DNA from: Gammaproteobacteria bacterium
Lineage (GTDB): Bacteria > Pseudomonadota > Gammaproteobacteria > Steroidobacterales > GCA-2729495
NCBI GenBank assembly: GCA_023383735.1
Contig: JAHDYN010000016.1
Coordinates: forward strand, 4,154-12,793
Direction of reading: 5' to 3'
DNA length: 8,640 bases
Below are positions 1 through 7,032 of the stretch, piece by piece (positions within the stretch are counted from its first letter, which is position 1; each line of letters starts with the position of its first letter). The notes under the pieces were generated by a model. It was not told the origin of the DNA. It ran no database searches and saw only the letters and a program-made list of their open reading frames with translations. The position numbers and the translations under genes were made by a program.

Positions 1-1893
1 GACCTCCTTCTGCGTGCGCTTTCGCTCGCTCCACGGCTTCAGCACGAGGCCGGAAAACGCCGTGTTGCTGGTCGTTGCCGGGCCGCTGCCGATGCTCCCG
101 TTGAACAGGAAGCTCTCCTGCAGTTCCGGTATCGCCCGATAGCTTTCGACCAGGGCCCGCGTGTGCCGCGTGAGCTGCTCCGGTGATGTGCCTGCCTCTG
201 CGGTCGACATGACCAGCACCAGGCCCTGATCTTCGGTGGGTGCGAGCTCCGCGGGAGTCGAGACGAACATGAAGTAGATGCTTGTCAGCACGATCACGCA
301 GAAAACCAGCGTAACCGGCACGGCGTTCAGCGTGCGATGGAGCAGCCTGGAGTAGCGCTGGCGCAATCGATCGAACTGGCGGTCGAGAAACGCCGCCAGC
401 CGCGTCTCTTCGGATTTCCGTGGCAGCATCTTCGCGCACATCATGGGCGACAGTGTCAACGCCACGACGCCCGACACCAGCACGGCGCCGGCGAGCGTAA
501 AGGCGAACTCGCGAAACAGGCTGCCGGTGAGGCCGCCGGCAAGACCGATCGGCGCATACACGGCAAACAGCGTGATCGTCATCGCTACCACCGGCACGGC
601 GAGTTCGCGGGCCCCGCGCAGGGCGGCATCAAGCCGTCCCATGCCTTCCTCGATGTGCCGCTGGATGTTCTCGACGACGATAATCGCGTCGTCGACGACC
701 AGACCGATCGCCAGCACCATCGCGAGCAGAGTCAGCAGGTTGATCGAATAGCCGAGGGCGAGCATGAGGGCTGCCGCGCCGATCATCGACAATGGTATGG
801 CCACGATCGGAATGACCACCGAGCGGAAAGTGCCGAGGAAGAGGTAGATCACGACCATCACGATCACGGCGGCTTCGATCAATGTCAGCACCACCTCGCG
901 AATTGCATCGTCGATGTAGCGCGTGGTGTCGTAGGAAATCGAGCCTTGTATGTCAGCCGGCAGCCGGGCCTCGATCTGCGGAAAGATCCGCCGGATCTCC
1001 TTGATCACTTCGAGCGGATTGGCCGTGGGCAGCACGTCGATCGCGATGAATGTGGCGAATTCGCCGTTGAATGCCACCGAGGAGTCGTAGTTCTCGGCGC
1101 CGAGGGCAACGGTCGCGATGTCCTTCAGCCGCACGATCGCATCATTGCGCTCGTCGACGACCAGGTCGCCGAATTCCTCTGCCGAGTGCAGGTCCGTCGC
1201 GGCCGTCAGGCCGATCGAAATCGCATCACCCTTGGTCTTGCCCACCGCTGCCTGGTAGTTGTTTGCCTGCAAGGCGCGGTGGACATCCCCCGGCGTGATG
1301 CCGAGCGCATACATCCGGACCGGATCCAGCCAGATGCGCATCGCGAAGTTGCGACCACCGAGAATCGCCGCCTGCTGAACCCCGGCAACCGCCTCCAGCC
1401 GCGGCTGAACCTCGCGGATCAGGTAGTCGGTGATCTGGTTCTGGGGGCGTGTCGTGCTGTTGAAGCTCAGGTACATCGCCGAGGTTGTTTCGCCGATCGC
1501 CACCTCCAGTACCGGGTCTTCGCTGCCATCGGGCAGATCGGCCCGTACCTTGTTCACTTTGGACGTGATCTGGGTCAGCGCGTCGTACGGCGGGTAATTG
1601 AGCTTCAGGTGTGCGGTGATCGTGCTGGCGCCCTGCAGGCTGCCGGACGACAGGTAATCGATGCCGTCGGCACTCGCGATCTCGCGCTCGAGAGGGGTGG
1701 TGATAAAGCCCTTGACCAGGTCTGCATCGGCGCCGGGAAAGCTCGTGATGATCCGGATCACCGCTGATTCGCTGCGTGGATACTGGCTGACCTGCAGCAG
1801 TTGCAGCGAGCGCAGGCCGGCGATCAGGATCAACAGGCTGACGACCGTGGCCAGCACGGGGCGCCGAATGAAGATGTCGGTAAAGCCCTGCAT
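1..1893 (-). CDS. RND-family efflux permease, MexI/AcrB-like (3' end cut by window edge)
   Basis: Inner-membrane proton/drug antiporter subunit of a tripartite efflux pump. I translated the minus strand from the ATG at 1893: an open frame of 631 codons runs to base 1 without a stop, against about 1,020-1,050 residues for the family, so the C-terminal 40% is missing. It begins MQGFTDIFIRRPVLATVVSL, the usual RND start (FIRRPVxA followed by TM1). Next come porter-domain sequence (PGADADLV, GIDYLSS, AGVQQAAILGG), TM2 from about residue 333, and the TM4 motif GLVVDDAIIVVEN. Asp401-Asp402 in that motif match AcrB Asp407-Asp408 of the proton relay. The PGA-ADL and EGIDYLSS-like stretches resemble MexI of the MexGHI-OpmD pump more than AcrB, from memory rather than alignment. 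The gene starts 11 nt after the fusion-protein stop, preceded by a weak GCAGG site, so it is probably translated from the same mRNA. Substrate unknown. The partner outer-membrane channel is not in view. Confidence 0.96.
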   Translation of the reverse strand, partial: MQGFTDIFIRRPVLATVVSLLILIAGLRSLQLLQVSQYPRSESAVIRIITSFPGADADLVKGFITTPLEREIASADGIDYLSSGSLQGASTITAHLKLNYPPYDALTQITSKVNKVRADLPDGSEDPVLEVAIGETTSAMYLSFNSTTRPQNQITDYLIREVQPRLEAVAGVQQAAILGGRNFAMRIWLDPVRMYALGITPGDVHRALQANNYQAAVGKTKGDAISIGLTAATDLHSAEEFGDLVVDERNDAIVRLKDIATVALGAENYDSSVAFNGEFATFIAIDVLPTANPLEVIKEIRRIFPQIEARLPADIQGSISYDTTRYIDDAIREVVLTLIEAAVIVMVVIYLFLGTFRSVVIPIVAIPLSMIGAAALMLALGYSINLLTLLAMVLAIGLVVDDAIIVVENIQRHIEEGMGRLDAALRGARELAVPVVAMTITLFAVYAPIGLAGGLTGSLFREFAFTLAGAVLVSGVVALTLSPMMCAKMLPRKSEETRLAAFLDRQFDRLRQRYSRLLHRTLNAVPVTLVFCVIVLTSIYFMFVSTPAELAPTEDQGLVLVMSTAEAGTSPEQLTRHTRALVESYRAIPELQESFLFNGSIGSGPATTSNTAFSGLVLKPWSERKRTQKEV

Positions 1894-1904
1894 GCCTGCG
1901 GCCG

Positions 1905-3032
1905 TCAGTTGTTCTCGGGCCGGGGTTGCGGATCGTTGCTCACCGGGACCGAGTTGTCGATGACCACCTGCGCACCGTTGCGCAGCTTCTGCTGGCCGGC
2001 AGTTACCACGAGGGCACCGGCCTCGAGGCCCGAGGTGATCGCGATCTGGTCCCCGCGGGTGTCACCGGTCACGACGAGTGTGTTGGCAACGACGAGCCCG
2101 CGCTGGCCGTCTTCCCCGGGCTGCTCTGTCACGACGAACACCGAGTCGCCGTACGGACTGTGCGTGACAGCTGCGTGGGGCAGAGTCACCACCTGCGTCA
2201 GTGCGGGCAGCTCGATGTCGATGCGCGCGAACATGCCAGGCACGAGCTTGCCGTCCGGGTTGTCCATCTGGGCGCGTACCCGGATGTTCCGCGTGTCGCG
2301 CTCGACCTGCGGTTCGATCGCAAGGATTTTTCCCCGAAAGCGCTGCTCCGGCCAGGCATCGACGGCGACGGACACGGGCTGCCCGAGCCGCAACCTGCCC
2401 AGCTGCTGCTGTGGCACCGGAAAGTCCACCAGTATCTGGTCGAGCGCCTCGAGCCGGACGATCGGATCGCCGGGATTGATGTACTGGCCGAGATCAACGC
2501 GGCGTATGCCCAGCCGGCCGGCGAACGGTGCCTGTATCGATTTCTGCCGGATCTTCAGCCGCAGCTCATCTTCCGCTGCGCGGGCCCGCTCCAGATCGGT
2601 TTCACGCGTGTCGACGTCGAAGGCCGCGATCAGTTTCTGTTTGGCCAGCTCATGCGCGCGGCGCAGGTTGATTTCCGCGAGCCTGCGGTCTGCGGCAAGT
2701 CCGGCCAGTTGCGCCTCCTCGTCCGCGGCGTATTGCCGGGCCAGCAACTCGCCTGCCGCAACCACATCACCCGACTCGAAGTCGAGCGAGATGATCTGGC
2801 CGGCAACCTGCGCCGTGACATCCACGCCCCGCGAGGCCCGCAGCGACCCGACTGCGGCAATCGTTGGCGTCCACGATTCGGTGGTCGCGGTCGTCGCCGA
2901 CACCGTCACCGGCGGTGGCCGCATCGCGGCCATCGACGCCTGCATCTGCGCACCAACAAACGCCTTCCAGCCGAACAGTGCGCCGAAAAACAGCACTGTG
3001 GCGGCCAGCATGTAAAGCATGGGGCGCCTCAT
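1905..3032 (-). CDS. RND efflux membrane fusion (periplasmic adaptor) protein, MexH/AcrA-like
   Basis: Periplasmic adaptor joining the RND permease to an outer-membrane channel. 375 residues from the chosen start. An N-terminal hydrophobic segment (about residues 5-22, LYMLAATVLFFGALFGW) without a lipobox suggests a membrane anchor or uncleaved signal. It is followed by a beta/lipoyl half (VGSLRASRGVDVTAQVAGQI), a helical hairpin rich in Ala, Glu and Arg (AADRRLAEINLRRAHELAKQ to AAEDELRLKIRQKSIQAP), the second lipoyl half (APFAGRLGIRRVDLGQYINPGDP), a beta-barrel (LGQPVSVAVDAWPEQRFRGK) and a membrane-proximal domain ending PENN. The frame is open 27 codons further up to an ATG at 3113, but the ATG at 3032 has GGGAGG 8 nt upstream and puts the hydrophobic segment at the N-terminus. 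It is the first gene of an operon with the RND permease. No local regulator gene is visible. Confidence 0.95.
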   Translation of the reverse strand: MRRPMLYMLAATVLFFGALFGWKAFVGAQMQASMAAMRPPPVTVSATTATTESWTPTIAAVGSLRASRGVDVTAQVAGQIISLDFESGDVVAAGELLARQYAADEEAQLAGLAADRRLAEINLRRAHELAKQKLIAAFDVDTRETDLERARAAEDELRLKIRQKSIQAPFAGRLGIRRVDLGQYINPGDPIVRLEALDQILVDFPVPQQQLGRLRLGQPVSVAVDAWPEQRFRGKILAIEPQVERDTRNIRVRAQMDNPDGKLVPGMFARIDIELPALTQVVTLPHAAVTHSPYGDSVFVVTEQPGEDGQRGLVVANTLVVTGDTRGDQIAITSGLEAGALVVTAGQQKLRNGAQVVIDNSVPVSNDPQPRPENN

Positions 3033-3040
3033 CTGGAGTT

Positions 3041-3046
3041 CCTCCC
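3041..3046 (-). promoter_or_regulatory. Ribosome binding site fixing the fusion-protein start
   Basis: On the minus strand this reads GGGAGG, 8 nt before the ATG at 3032. It is the reason for choosing 3032 over the upstream in-frame ATG at 3113. Confidence 0.85.
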
Positions 3047-3084
3047 GGAAACGTGTTTCGCCGGGCATGGCGGCGAACCCGGCA

Positions 3085-3113
3085 ATCTTACAGAGGCGGG
3101 GCCGATGTGGCAC
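3085..3113 (-). promoter_or_regulatory. Candidate sigma70-type promoter of the efflux operon
   Basis: Minus strand: a GTGCCA -35 hexamer (3108-3113, 4 of 6 matches to TTGACA), a 17-nt spacer and a TAAGAT -10 hexamer (3085-3090, 4 of 6). This would give a leader of about 45-50 nt before the start at 3032. Both hexamers are weak, so this is inference from spacing and position. A small inverted repeat in the leader (TCGCCG/CGGCGA arms, 3058-3076) could fold in the mRNA. Confidence 0.35.
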
Positions 3114-3116
3114 ATC
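3104..3116. promoter_or_regulatory. Perfect palindrome GATGTG-G-CACATC, possible operator
   Basis: Two 6-bp arms around a single central base, with no mismatch. It overlaps the predicted -35 hexamer of the efflux operon and lies about 70 bp before the radical SAM start on the other strand. A dimeric repressor bound here would block the pump promoter, as local repressors do for many RND pumps. No matching regulator gene is visible in the window, and a 13-bp palindrome can arise by chance. Confidence 0.3.
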
Positions 3117-3187
3117 TCGGGCGCAAACTCCCCATTGATCCCTGCAAATGCGAACATGTCAGCCTGTCCATGCCGAGCAGTCGCCGC

Positions 3188-4093
3188 ATGAACGAGTGCC
3201 GTCCAGTTCCCATCCGCTACGTCGAACCCGTGTTCCGTCCGCCGAGCGAGGCAGATTCGCTGATCCTGCCGGTGACCGACGGCTGCTCGTGGAACCAGTG
3301 CCGGTTCTGCGAGATGTACACCGCACCGCAGAAGAAGTTCCGCGCGCGCGACGAGGCCGAGGTGCTCGGCTCGATCCGCTGGGCGGCCCAGGTGCAGGGC
3401 GAGCGCGTGCGGCGCGTGTTCCTCGCCGACGGCGATGCGCTGGTGCTGCCGACGCACCGGCTGCTCGCCATCCTGACGGCGATCGGCGAGCAGTTGCCCG
3501 GCGTGCAGCGTGTGTCGAGTTACTGCCTGCCGCGCAACCTGCGGCGGAAATCCGTGGCTGAGCTCGCCGAGCTGCAGGCCGCGGGGCTGAAGCTCGTCTA
3601 CGTGGGTGCGGAGTCGGGCGATGACACGGTGCTCGAGCGGGTGGGGAAGGGCGAAAGCTTCGCGTCCACGCGCGAGGCGCTCGACAAGCTGGCCGCAGCG
3701 GGCATCCGCCGCTCGGTGATGATCCTGAACGGCCTCGGCGGGCCGGTCTTTACGCAGCAGCATGCAGAGCAGTCTGCACGGCTCGCCAATGCCACCCAGC
3801 CGGAGTACCTCGCCACCCTGGTGGTGAGCTTTCCGCAGGGTGAGGCGCGCTTCCGCGCTGGCTTCCCCGACTGGCAGCCGCTGGATCAGCAGGGCCTGTT
3901 CCGCGAGATGGAGCAGTTCATCAGTGCGCTGGAATTGCAGCGCACGATCTTCCGCTCCGACCACGCCTCGAACTGGCTCATGCTCAAGGGCACGCTCGGC
4001 AAGGACAAGGCGCGTTTGCTGGCAGAGGTGCGCCAGGCCATTGCCGACCCGGCGCGCGCCGCACTGCGCCCGGAGTGGGCGCGCGGGCTGTAG
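3188..4093 (+). CDS. Radical SAM protein of unknown function (Elp3/MiaB/NifB-like fold)
   Basis: Predicted [4Fe-4S]/S-adenosylmethionine radical enzyme, 301 residues, cytoplasmic (no signal peptide or membrane segment). The N-terminus has RPPSEADSLILPVTDGC, then the cluster motif C33-SWNQ-C38-RF-C41-EMY, i.e. C-x4-C-x2-C instead of the classical C-x3-C-x2-C. From memory this spacing, with RPPSEA before it and EMY/SMY after it, marks a subgroup of COG1032-type proteins. Later landmarks are FLADGDAL (78-85), SSYCLPRNL (about 110-118) and YVGAESGDDTVLERVGKG (138-155), which fit successive strands of the radical SAM barrel and its SAM-contacting residues. No B12-binding, TRAM or SPASM domain is apparent. 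Start: ATG 3188 has GAG 11-13 nt upstream; ATG 3170, six codons earlier, is possible. It is transcribed alone, divergent from the pump and convergent with the sulfatase. The reaction cannot be named. Confidence 0.9.
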   Translation: MNECRPVPIRYVEPVFRPPSEADSLILPVTDGCSWNQCRFCEMYTAPQKKFRARDEAEVLGSIRWAAQVQGERVRRVFLADGDALVLPTHRLLAILTAIGEQLPGVQRVSSYCLPRNLRRKSVAELAELQAAGLKLVYVGAESGDDTVLERVGKGESFASTREALDKLAAAGIRRSVMILNGLGGPVFTQQHAEQSARLANATQPEYLATLVVSFPQGEARFRAGFPDWQPLDQQGLFREMEQFISALELQRTIFRSDHASNWLMLKGTLGKDKARLLAEVRQAIADPARAALRPEWARGL

Positions 4094-4101
4094 GCGTCCG
4101 C

Positions 4102-4133
4102 GGCGGGCATCCGGTACTCACCGGATGCCCGCC
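4102..4133. terminator. Stem-loop between convergent genes, likely bidirectional terminator
   Basis: A perfect inverted repeat: GGCGGGCATCCGGT pairs with ACCGGATGCCCGCC (14 bp, GC-rich, 4-nt loop ACTC). It begins 8 nt after the radical SAM stop and ends 6 nt before the sulfatase stop. This position suits termination in both directions. Neither side has the T-run of a classical intrinsic terminator, so it may work poorly as one, or may act as a 3' end stabiliser or block. Confidence 0.7.
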
Positions 4134-4139
4134 CGAAGC

Positions 4140-5783
4140 TCAGTTTCCCGTCGGCAGCGGCAGGCTGATGCCCTCGTTCTGGAGCAGATCCCGGACGTGC
4201 TGGAAGCGCTGGTACTGCGTCAGCGTGATCGGTCCGGTGTAGACCTCGCTCTGCAGCTTGCGCGGCGGATACTTGACGTAGGTCTTCATCAGCTCGGTCA
4301 CGGCCGCATTGATGGTGACCAGGGTCCAGGTGCGCTCGGTGTAGTTGTTCATGAAAATGTCGTAGCGCTCCTGGGGGTCCTGCCACAGGTCAAATACCTG
4401 CGGCACGGTGGCCACGTACTTCTCCGGACCCTTCCAGCCCAGATTGCTGTCCACGGCGAGACCGCCGGTTGCCTGGCCGTTGTCGCCACGCAGGTTGAAC
4501 ACGGCCTTGTAGTTGCCGACGCGCGCAGCGCCCGGGGTCAGCTCGTTCTCGGTGAAGTAGAACCATGACTTGCGGGCGGATTTCCCGGTTCCGAACAGCA
4601 CCGGCGACATGTCGTAGCTGTCGAAGACGATGGGCTTGCCCTCGCGGTCGCTCTTCGGCAGGTCCACGCCGGCTACCTTGGCGAAGGTGGCCATCAGATC
4701 GAGACCGCCGACGATGTCGTGGTTCTTGGCGCCGCCCTTGATCTTGCCGGGCATCACGGCGATTGCCGGGACGCGATTGCCGCCTTCACGTGCCGTGCCC
4801 TTGGTACCGCGGAACGGCGTGTAGCCGGCATCCGGGTACACGTCCTGCCAGGCACCGTTGTCGGTGGTGTAGAACACCAGGGTGTTCTTGTCGAGGCCGA
4901 GCGCGCGCAGCTTGTCCATGATGCGCCCGATCCGGGTGTCCAGTTCCACCACCGAGTCAGCATACTTGCTCTTGGACAGCGACTTGTGCTCGAACTCCGG
5001 TGCCGGCATGTTCGGCTGGTGCACCTTCATGAAGTTCACGTTGATGAAGAACGGCTTGCTCTTGTCCTGTGCCGACTTCTCCAGGAACTCGATGGCCGCC
5101 TTCTCGACATAGCCGTCGAAGAACGGGATGCCTACCACGCCCTTTTCGGGCGTGTTGACGTACTGCCCGTTGATCTTGAAGTCCTCGGTGACCTTGCCGC
5201 CGGCCTTGCCGGAGAGCGAGCCCTTGGTCACCTGCTGGAACATGGTGCGCAGCTCCGGATCCATGTCCGGGAACCAGGTGGGATCGGCGTAGGTATAGGC
5301 GTTGAGGTGGTAGAGGCCGACGTACTTCATCTCGTCGTAGCCCTGGGCATTGGGCAGCGCGTAATCCGCCTCGCCCAGGTGCCACTTGCCGGTGAAGTAG
5401 GTCTGGTAGCCGCCTTTCTTCAGCACCGAGGCCAGCGTCCACTCGGCCGCCGGCAGTCCGCCGCCCTGGCCCTGGAAGGCCACGGTGGTCATGCCGCTGC
5501 GGTTCGGGATGCGGCCGGTCTGCATGGCGGCGCGGCCCGGGGTACAACTCGGCTGGGCGTAGAAAGAGAAGAAGGTCATGCCCTCGGCTGCGAGCTTGTC
5601 GAGGCTGGGCGTGGGCATGCCGCGGCCTTCGCCGCCGCCATAGGCTCCCAGGTCCCCGTAACCGGTATCGTCCGAGACAATGAACAGGATGTTGGGCTTG
5701 TCTGCTGCGAGAGCCAGGCCCGGTGCCAGTATCGCCAGCACTGCCAGGAACCGCCCTCCGGATATTTTTCTGCTTCTTGTCAT
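4140..5783 (-). CDS. Secreted formylglycine-dependent sulfatase (arylsulfatase family)
   Basis: Hydrolyses sulfate esters after oxidation of an active-site Cys to formylglycine; predicted periplasmic or secreted. 547 residues from the chosen start, a normal family length. Residues 1-26 form a Sec signal peptide (MTRSRK, hydrophobic core, ALA cleavage site). Then NILFIVSDDTGYGDLG (31-46) carries the metal-binding Asp pair 38-39. Cys80 lies in C-T-P-G-R with TG at 89-90, matching CxPxRxxxxTG. GKWHLG (132-137) supplies Lys133 and His135, and VHQPNMP, YTTDNGAW and GTKGTAREGGNRVP supply the remaining catalytic and metal positions. It therefore looks intact. Start: ATG 5783 has GGGAGG 5 nt upstream and begins the signal peptide. 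An earlier in-frame ATG at 5819 overlaps the HAD stop codon but has no good site. Second gene of an operon with the HAD protein. No formylglycine-generating enzyme is in view. Substrate unknown. Confidence 0.95.
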   Translation of the reverse strand: MTRSRKISGGRFLAVLAILAPGLALAADKPNILFIVSDDTGYGDLGAYGGGEGRGMPTPSLDKLAAEGMTFFSFYAQPSCTPGRAAMQTGRIPNRSGMTTVAFQGQGGGLPAAEWTLASVLKKGGYQTYFTGKWHLGEADYALPNAQGYDEMKYVGLYHLNAYTYADPTWFPDMDPELRTMFQQVTKGSLSGKAGGKVTEDFKINGQYVNTPEKGVVGIPFFDGYVEKAAIEFLEKSAQDKSKPFFINVNFMKVHQPNMPAPEFEHKSLSKSKYADSVVELDTRIGRIMDKLRALGLDKNTLVFYTTDNGAWQDVYPDAGYTPFRGTKGTAREGGNRVPAIAVMPGKIKGGAKNHDIVGGLDLMATFAKVAGVDLPKSDREGKPIVFDSYDMSPVLFGTGKSARKSWFYFTENELTPGAARVGNYKAVFNLRGDNGQATGGLAVDSNLGWKGPEKYVATVPQVFDLWQDPQERYDIFMNNYTERTWTLVTINAAVTELMKTYVKYPPRKLQSEVYTGPITLTQYQRFQHVRDLLQNEGISLPLPTGN

Positions 5784-5788
5784 GTCAG

Positions 5789-5794
5789 CCTCCC
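5789..5794 (-). promoter_or_regulatory. Ribosome binding site fixing the sulfatase start
   Basis: Minus strand GGGAGG, 5 nt before ATG 5783, lying in the 32-nt gap after the HAD stop codon. It supports initiation at 5783 instead of the ATG at 5819 that overlaps the upstream stop. Confidence 0.75.
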
Positions 5795-5815
5795 AGTTGT
5801 TGTTGAGTTGTTTCG

Positions 5816-6829
5816 TCATTTTTCGAAGGTGAAAACCTTCTTCCAGTCGTCCTTCATGCTGATCACGACCCAGCCCTTCTTCCCGGCCTCGTCCGCCAGC
5901 GCCTGGGGGAAGGTGCCAAACGGGGTGTTGGGCAAGCCCCTGGCAGGTCCGTAGGCGTACTCGCGGGTGGCGTCGTCATGCAACACCAGCATGCCTAGGC
6001 GCGCACCGTCCCCGGCGGTGGTCCACTCCAGCATCTCCCGGTCGCCGGCCGAGTTGCCGAAGGCAGCTATGGGTCGCTGGCCGATGAACTTGTTGATGCC
6101 CTCCGGCTTGCCGGCCTTGTCGTTGATGAAATCGATTTCGGCTAGCCGCATCAGCACGGGCTTGCCGTCGACCACCTCGTACTTCGTCTTGATGCTGGAA
6201 CCCACCACCTGCCCGGGCGGGACCCCATAGAGCTTTTCCGTGACCGGGCGCATGAACTCCACGCCACCCCCGGAGACGATATAGGTGCTGAAGCCATTGG
6301 CGCGCAGGTAGGCCAGCAGTTCGGTCATGGGCTGGTAGGTCAGCGCCGTATAGGGCTGCTTGAATCGCGGGTCGCGGGCCTTGCCCAGCCAGTCGCTTAC
6401 CGTGGCCTGGAATTCCGCCGTGGTCATCCCGGCATGAGAGGCCACGATCAGTTCGAGCAGGGCTTTTTCACCGCCCTTGGCCAGGGCCGCCATGTCGTTG
6501 TCCAGCACGGCCTTGAAAGGCTGCGTGGTCTTCCACTCCGGGTGCTGCGGCGCCAGTGTCCTGATGCGGTCCAGGGCAAAGGCCAGCTGGGTGTACATCG
6601 GGTGTTCGACCCAGAGCGTGCCATCGTTGTCGAAGACGGCGATACGCTCGGCGGGCGGCACGAAATCAGGTGAGCCCTGCCTGGTGACCCGGGCGACGAA
6701 ATCAACGATGGACTGCCTGGCGTTGCCATCGGCCCAGGACGGGAGAGGGCTGTGGCTGTCGGCGAGTGCCGCCGGATTCAGGACCAGGATCGCGATGCTT
6801 GCGGTGACGGCAAGAAGGGCGTGCTTCAT
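5816..6829 (-). CDS. Exported HAD-superfamily phosphatase-like protein
   Basis: Predicted phosphomonoesterase of the haloacid dehalogenase superfamily, 337 residues, with a Sec signal peptide (residues 1-23, cleavage after AALA), so it acts in the periplasm or outside. HAD motif I is FDNDGTLW, with nucleophile Asp67 and general acid Asp69. The helical cap follows (about 75-165). Motif II is IVSGGG with Ser186. A Lys near 238-241 can serve as motif III. Motif IV is FGNSAGDREM with Asp263. The order and the SGGG/GNSxGD forms resemble phosphoserine-phosphatase-like HADs (class I, cap C1). GGGGAG lies 10 nt before the ATG at 6829. Its stop is followed after 32 nt by the sulfatase gene, so the two are almost certainly one transcript. 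Most HAD enzymes are cytoplasmic, so the signal peptide is notable. Substrate unknown. Confidence 0.92.
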   Translation of the reverse strand: MKHALLAVTASIAILVLNPAALADSHSPLPSWADGNARQSIVDFVARVTRQGSPDFVPPAERIAVFDNDGTLWVEHPMYTQLAFALDRIRTLAPQHPEWKTTQPFKAVLDNDMAALAKGGEKALLELIVASHAGMTTAEFQATVSDWLGKARDPRFKQPYTALTYQPMTELLAYLRANGFSTYIVSGGGVEFMRPVTEKLYGVPPGQVVGSSIKTKYEVVDGKPVLMRLAEIDFINDKAGKPEGINKFIGQRPIAAFGNSAGDREMLEWTTAGDGARLGMLVLHDDATREYAYGPARGLPNTPFGTFPQALADEAGKKGWVVISMKDDWKKVFTFEK

Positions 6830-6934
6830 GGGCTCGAAACTCCCCGTTGAGCGGTTTGGAAAGCGGAATGGGCCCGTGTTGTTTCGTGTTGGCCCGGTGC
6901 AGGATCTGCCGGTGGCGAGCCCTGCGTGATGTCA

Positions 6935-6964
6935 AATATACGCGCCGCTTGCGGAGGGTGACAC
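6935..6964 (-). promoter_or_regulatory. Candidate promoter of the HAD-sulfatase operon
   Basis: Minus strand: GTGTCA (-35, 6959-6964, 4 of 6), an 18-nt spacer and TATATT (-10, 6935-6940, 5 of 6). The leader would be about 100 nt. The palindrome GGGTG-A-CACCC (6956-6966) covers the -35 hexamer and may be a regulator site. The rest of the 203-bp gap 6830-7032 holds no open frame, tRNA or terminator that I can support. Confidence 0.4.
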
Positions 6965-7032
6965 CCCCGTGAAAGAACGCAGCAGATGTTGCCAATAGTC
7001 GGGTGCCGTGACGAAGCCGGAGCTGCGGAAAA

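Noticed and set aside
337..1767. 476-codon plus-strand open frame
   Set aside because: It lies opposite the RND permease; its translation is rich in Arg, His, Asp and Gln with no recognisable domain, as expected for the antisense of GC-rich coding DNA.
3033..3113. 27-residue N-terminal extension of the fusion protein from ATG 3113
   Set aside because: It places polar residues before the membrane anchor, and the ATG at 3032 has a well-spaced GGGAGG.
3135..3160. TTGATC at 3135 as the -35 of a plus-strand promoter for the radical SAM gene
   Set aside because: No acceptable -10 hexamer occurs at 15-19 nt downstream, so the promoter could not be supported.
2864..3187. Upstream extension of the radical SAM frame to 2864
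   Set aside because: It overlaps the fusion-protein gene on the other strand and adds residues unlike the family; the conserved part begins after ATG 3188.
1801..3191. Two long plus-strand open frames (1801-3015 and 1926-3191)
   Set aside because: Both are antisense to the membrane fusion protein, which has clear family motifs and a strong ribosome site. The antisense products show no domain.
3029..3964. 311-codon minus-strand open frame
   Set aside because: Antisense to the radical SAM gene and running across the divergent promoter region; no domain seen.
4719..5954. 411-codon plus-strand open frame
   Set aside because: Antisense to the sulfatase and HAD genes, whose catalytic motifs are intact; the composition is low-complexity (Val, Leu, Gly, His, Arg).
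6951..6970. Inverted repeat around 6956-6966 as a terminator for the VOC gene
   Set aside because: With a one-base centre the arms cannot form a stable RNA hairpin (only 3 bp once a loop is allowed), and there is no T-run.
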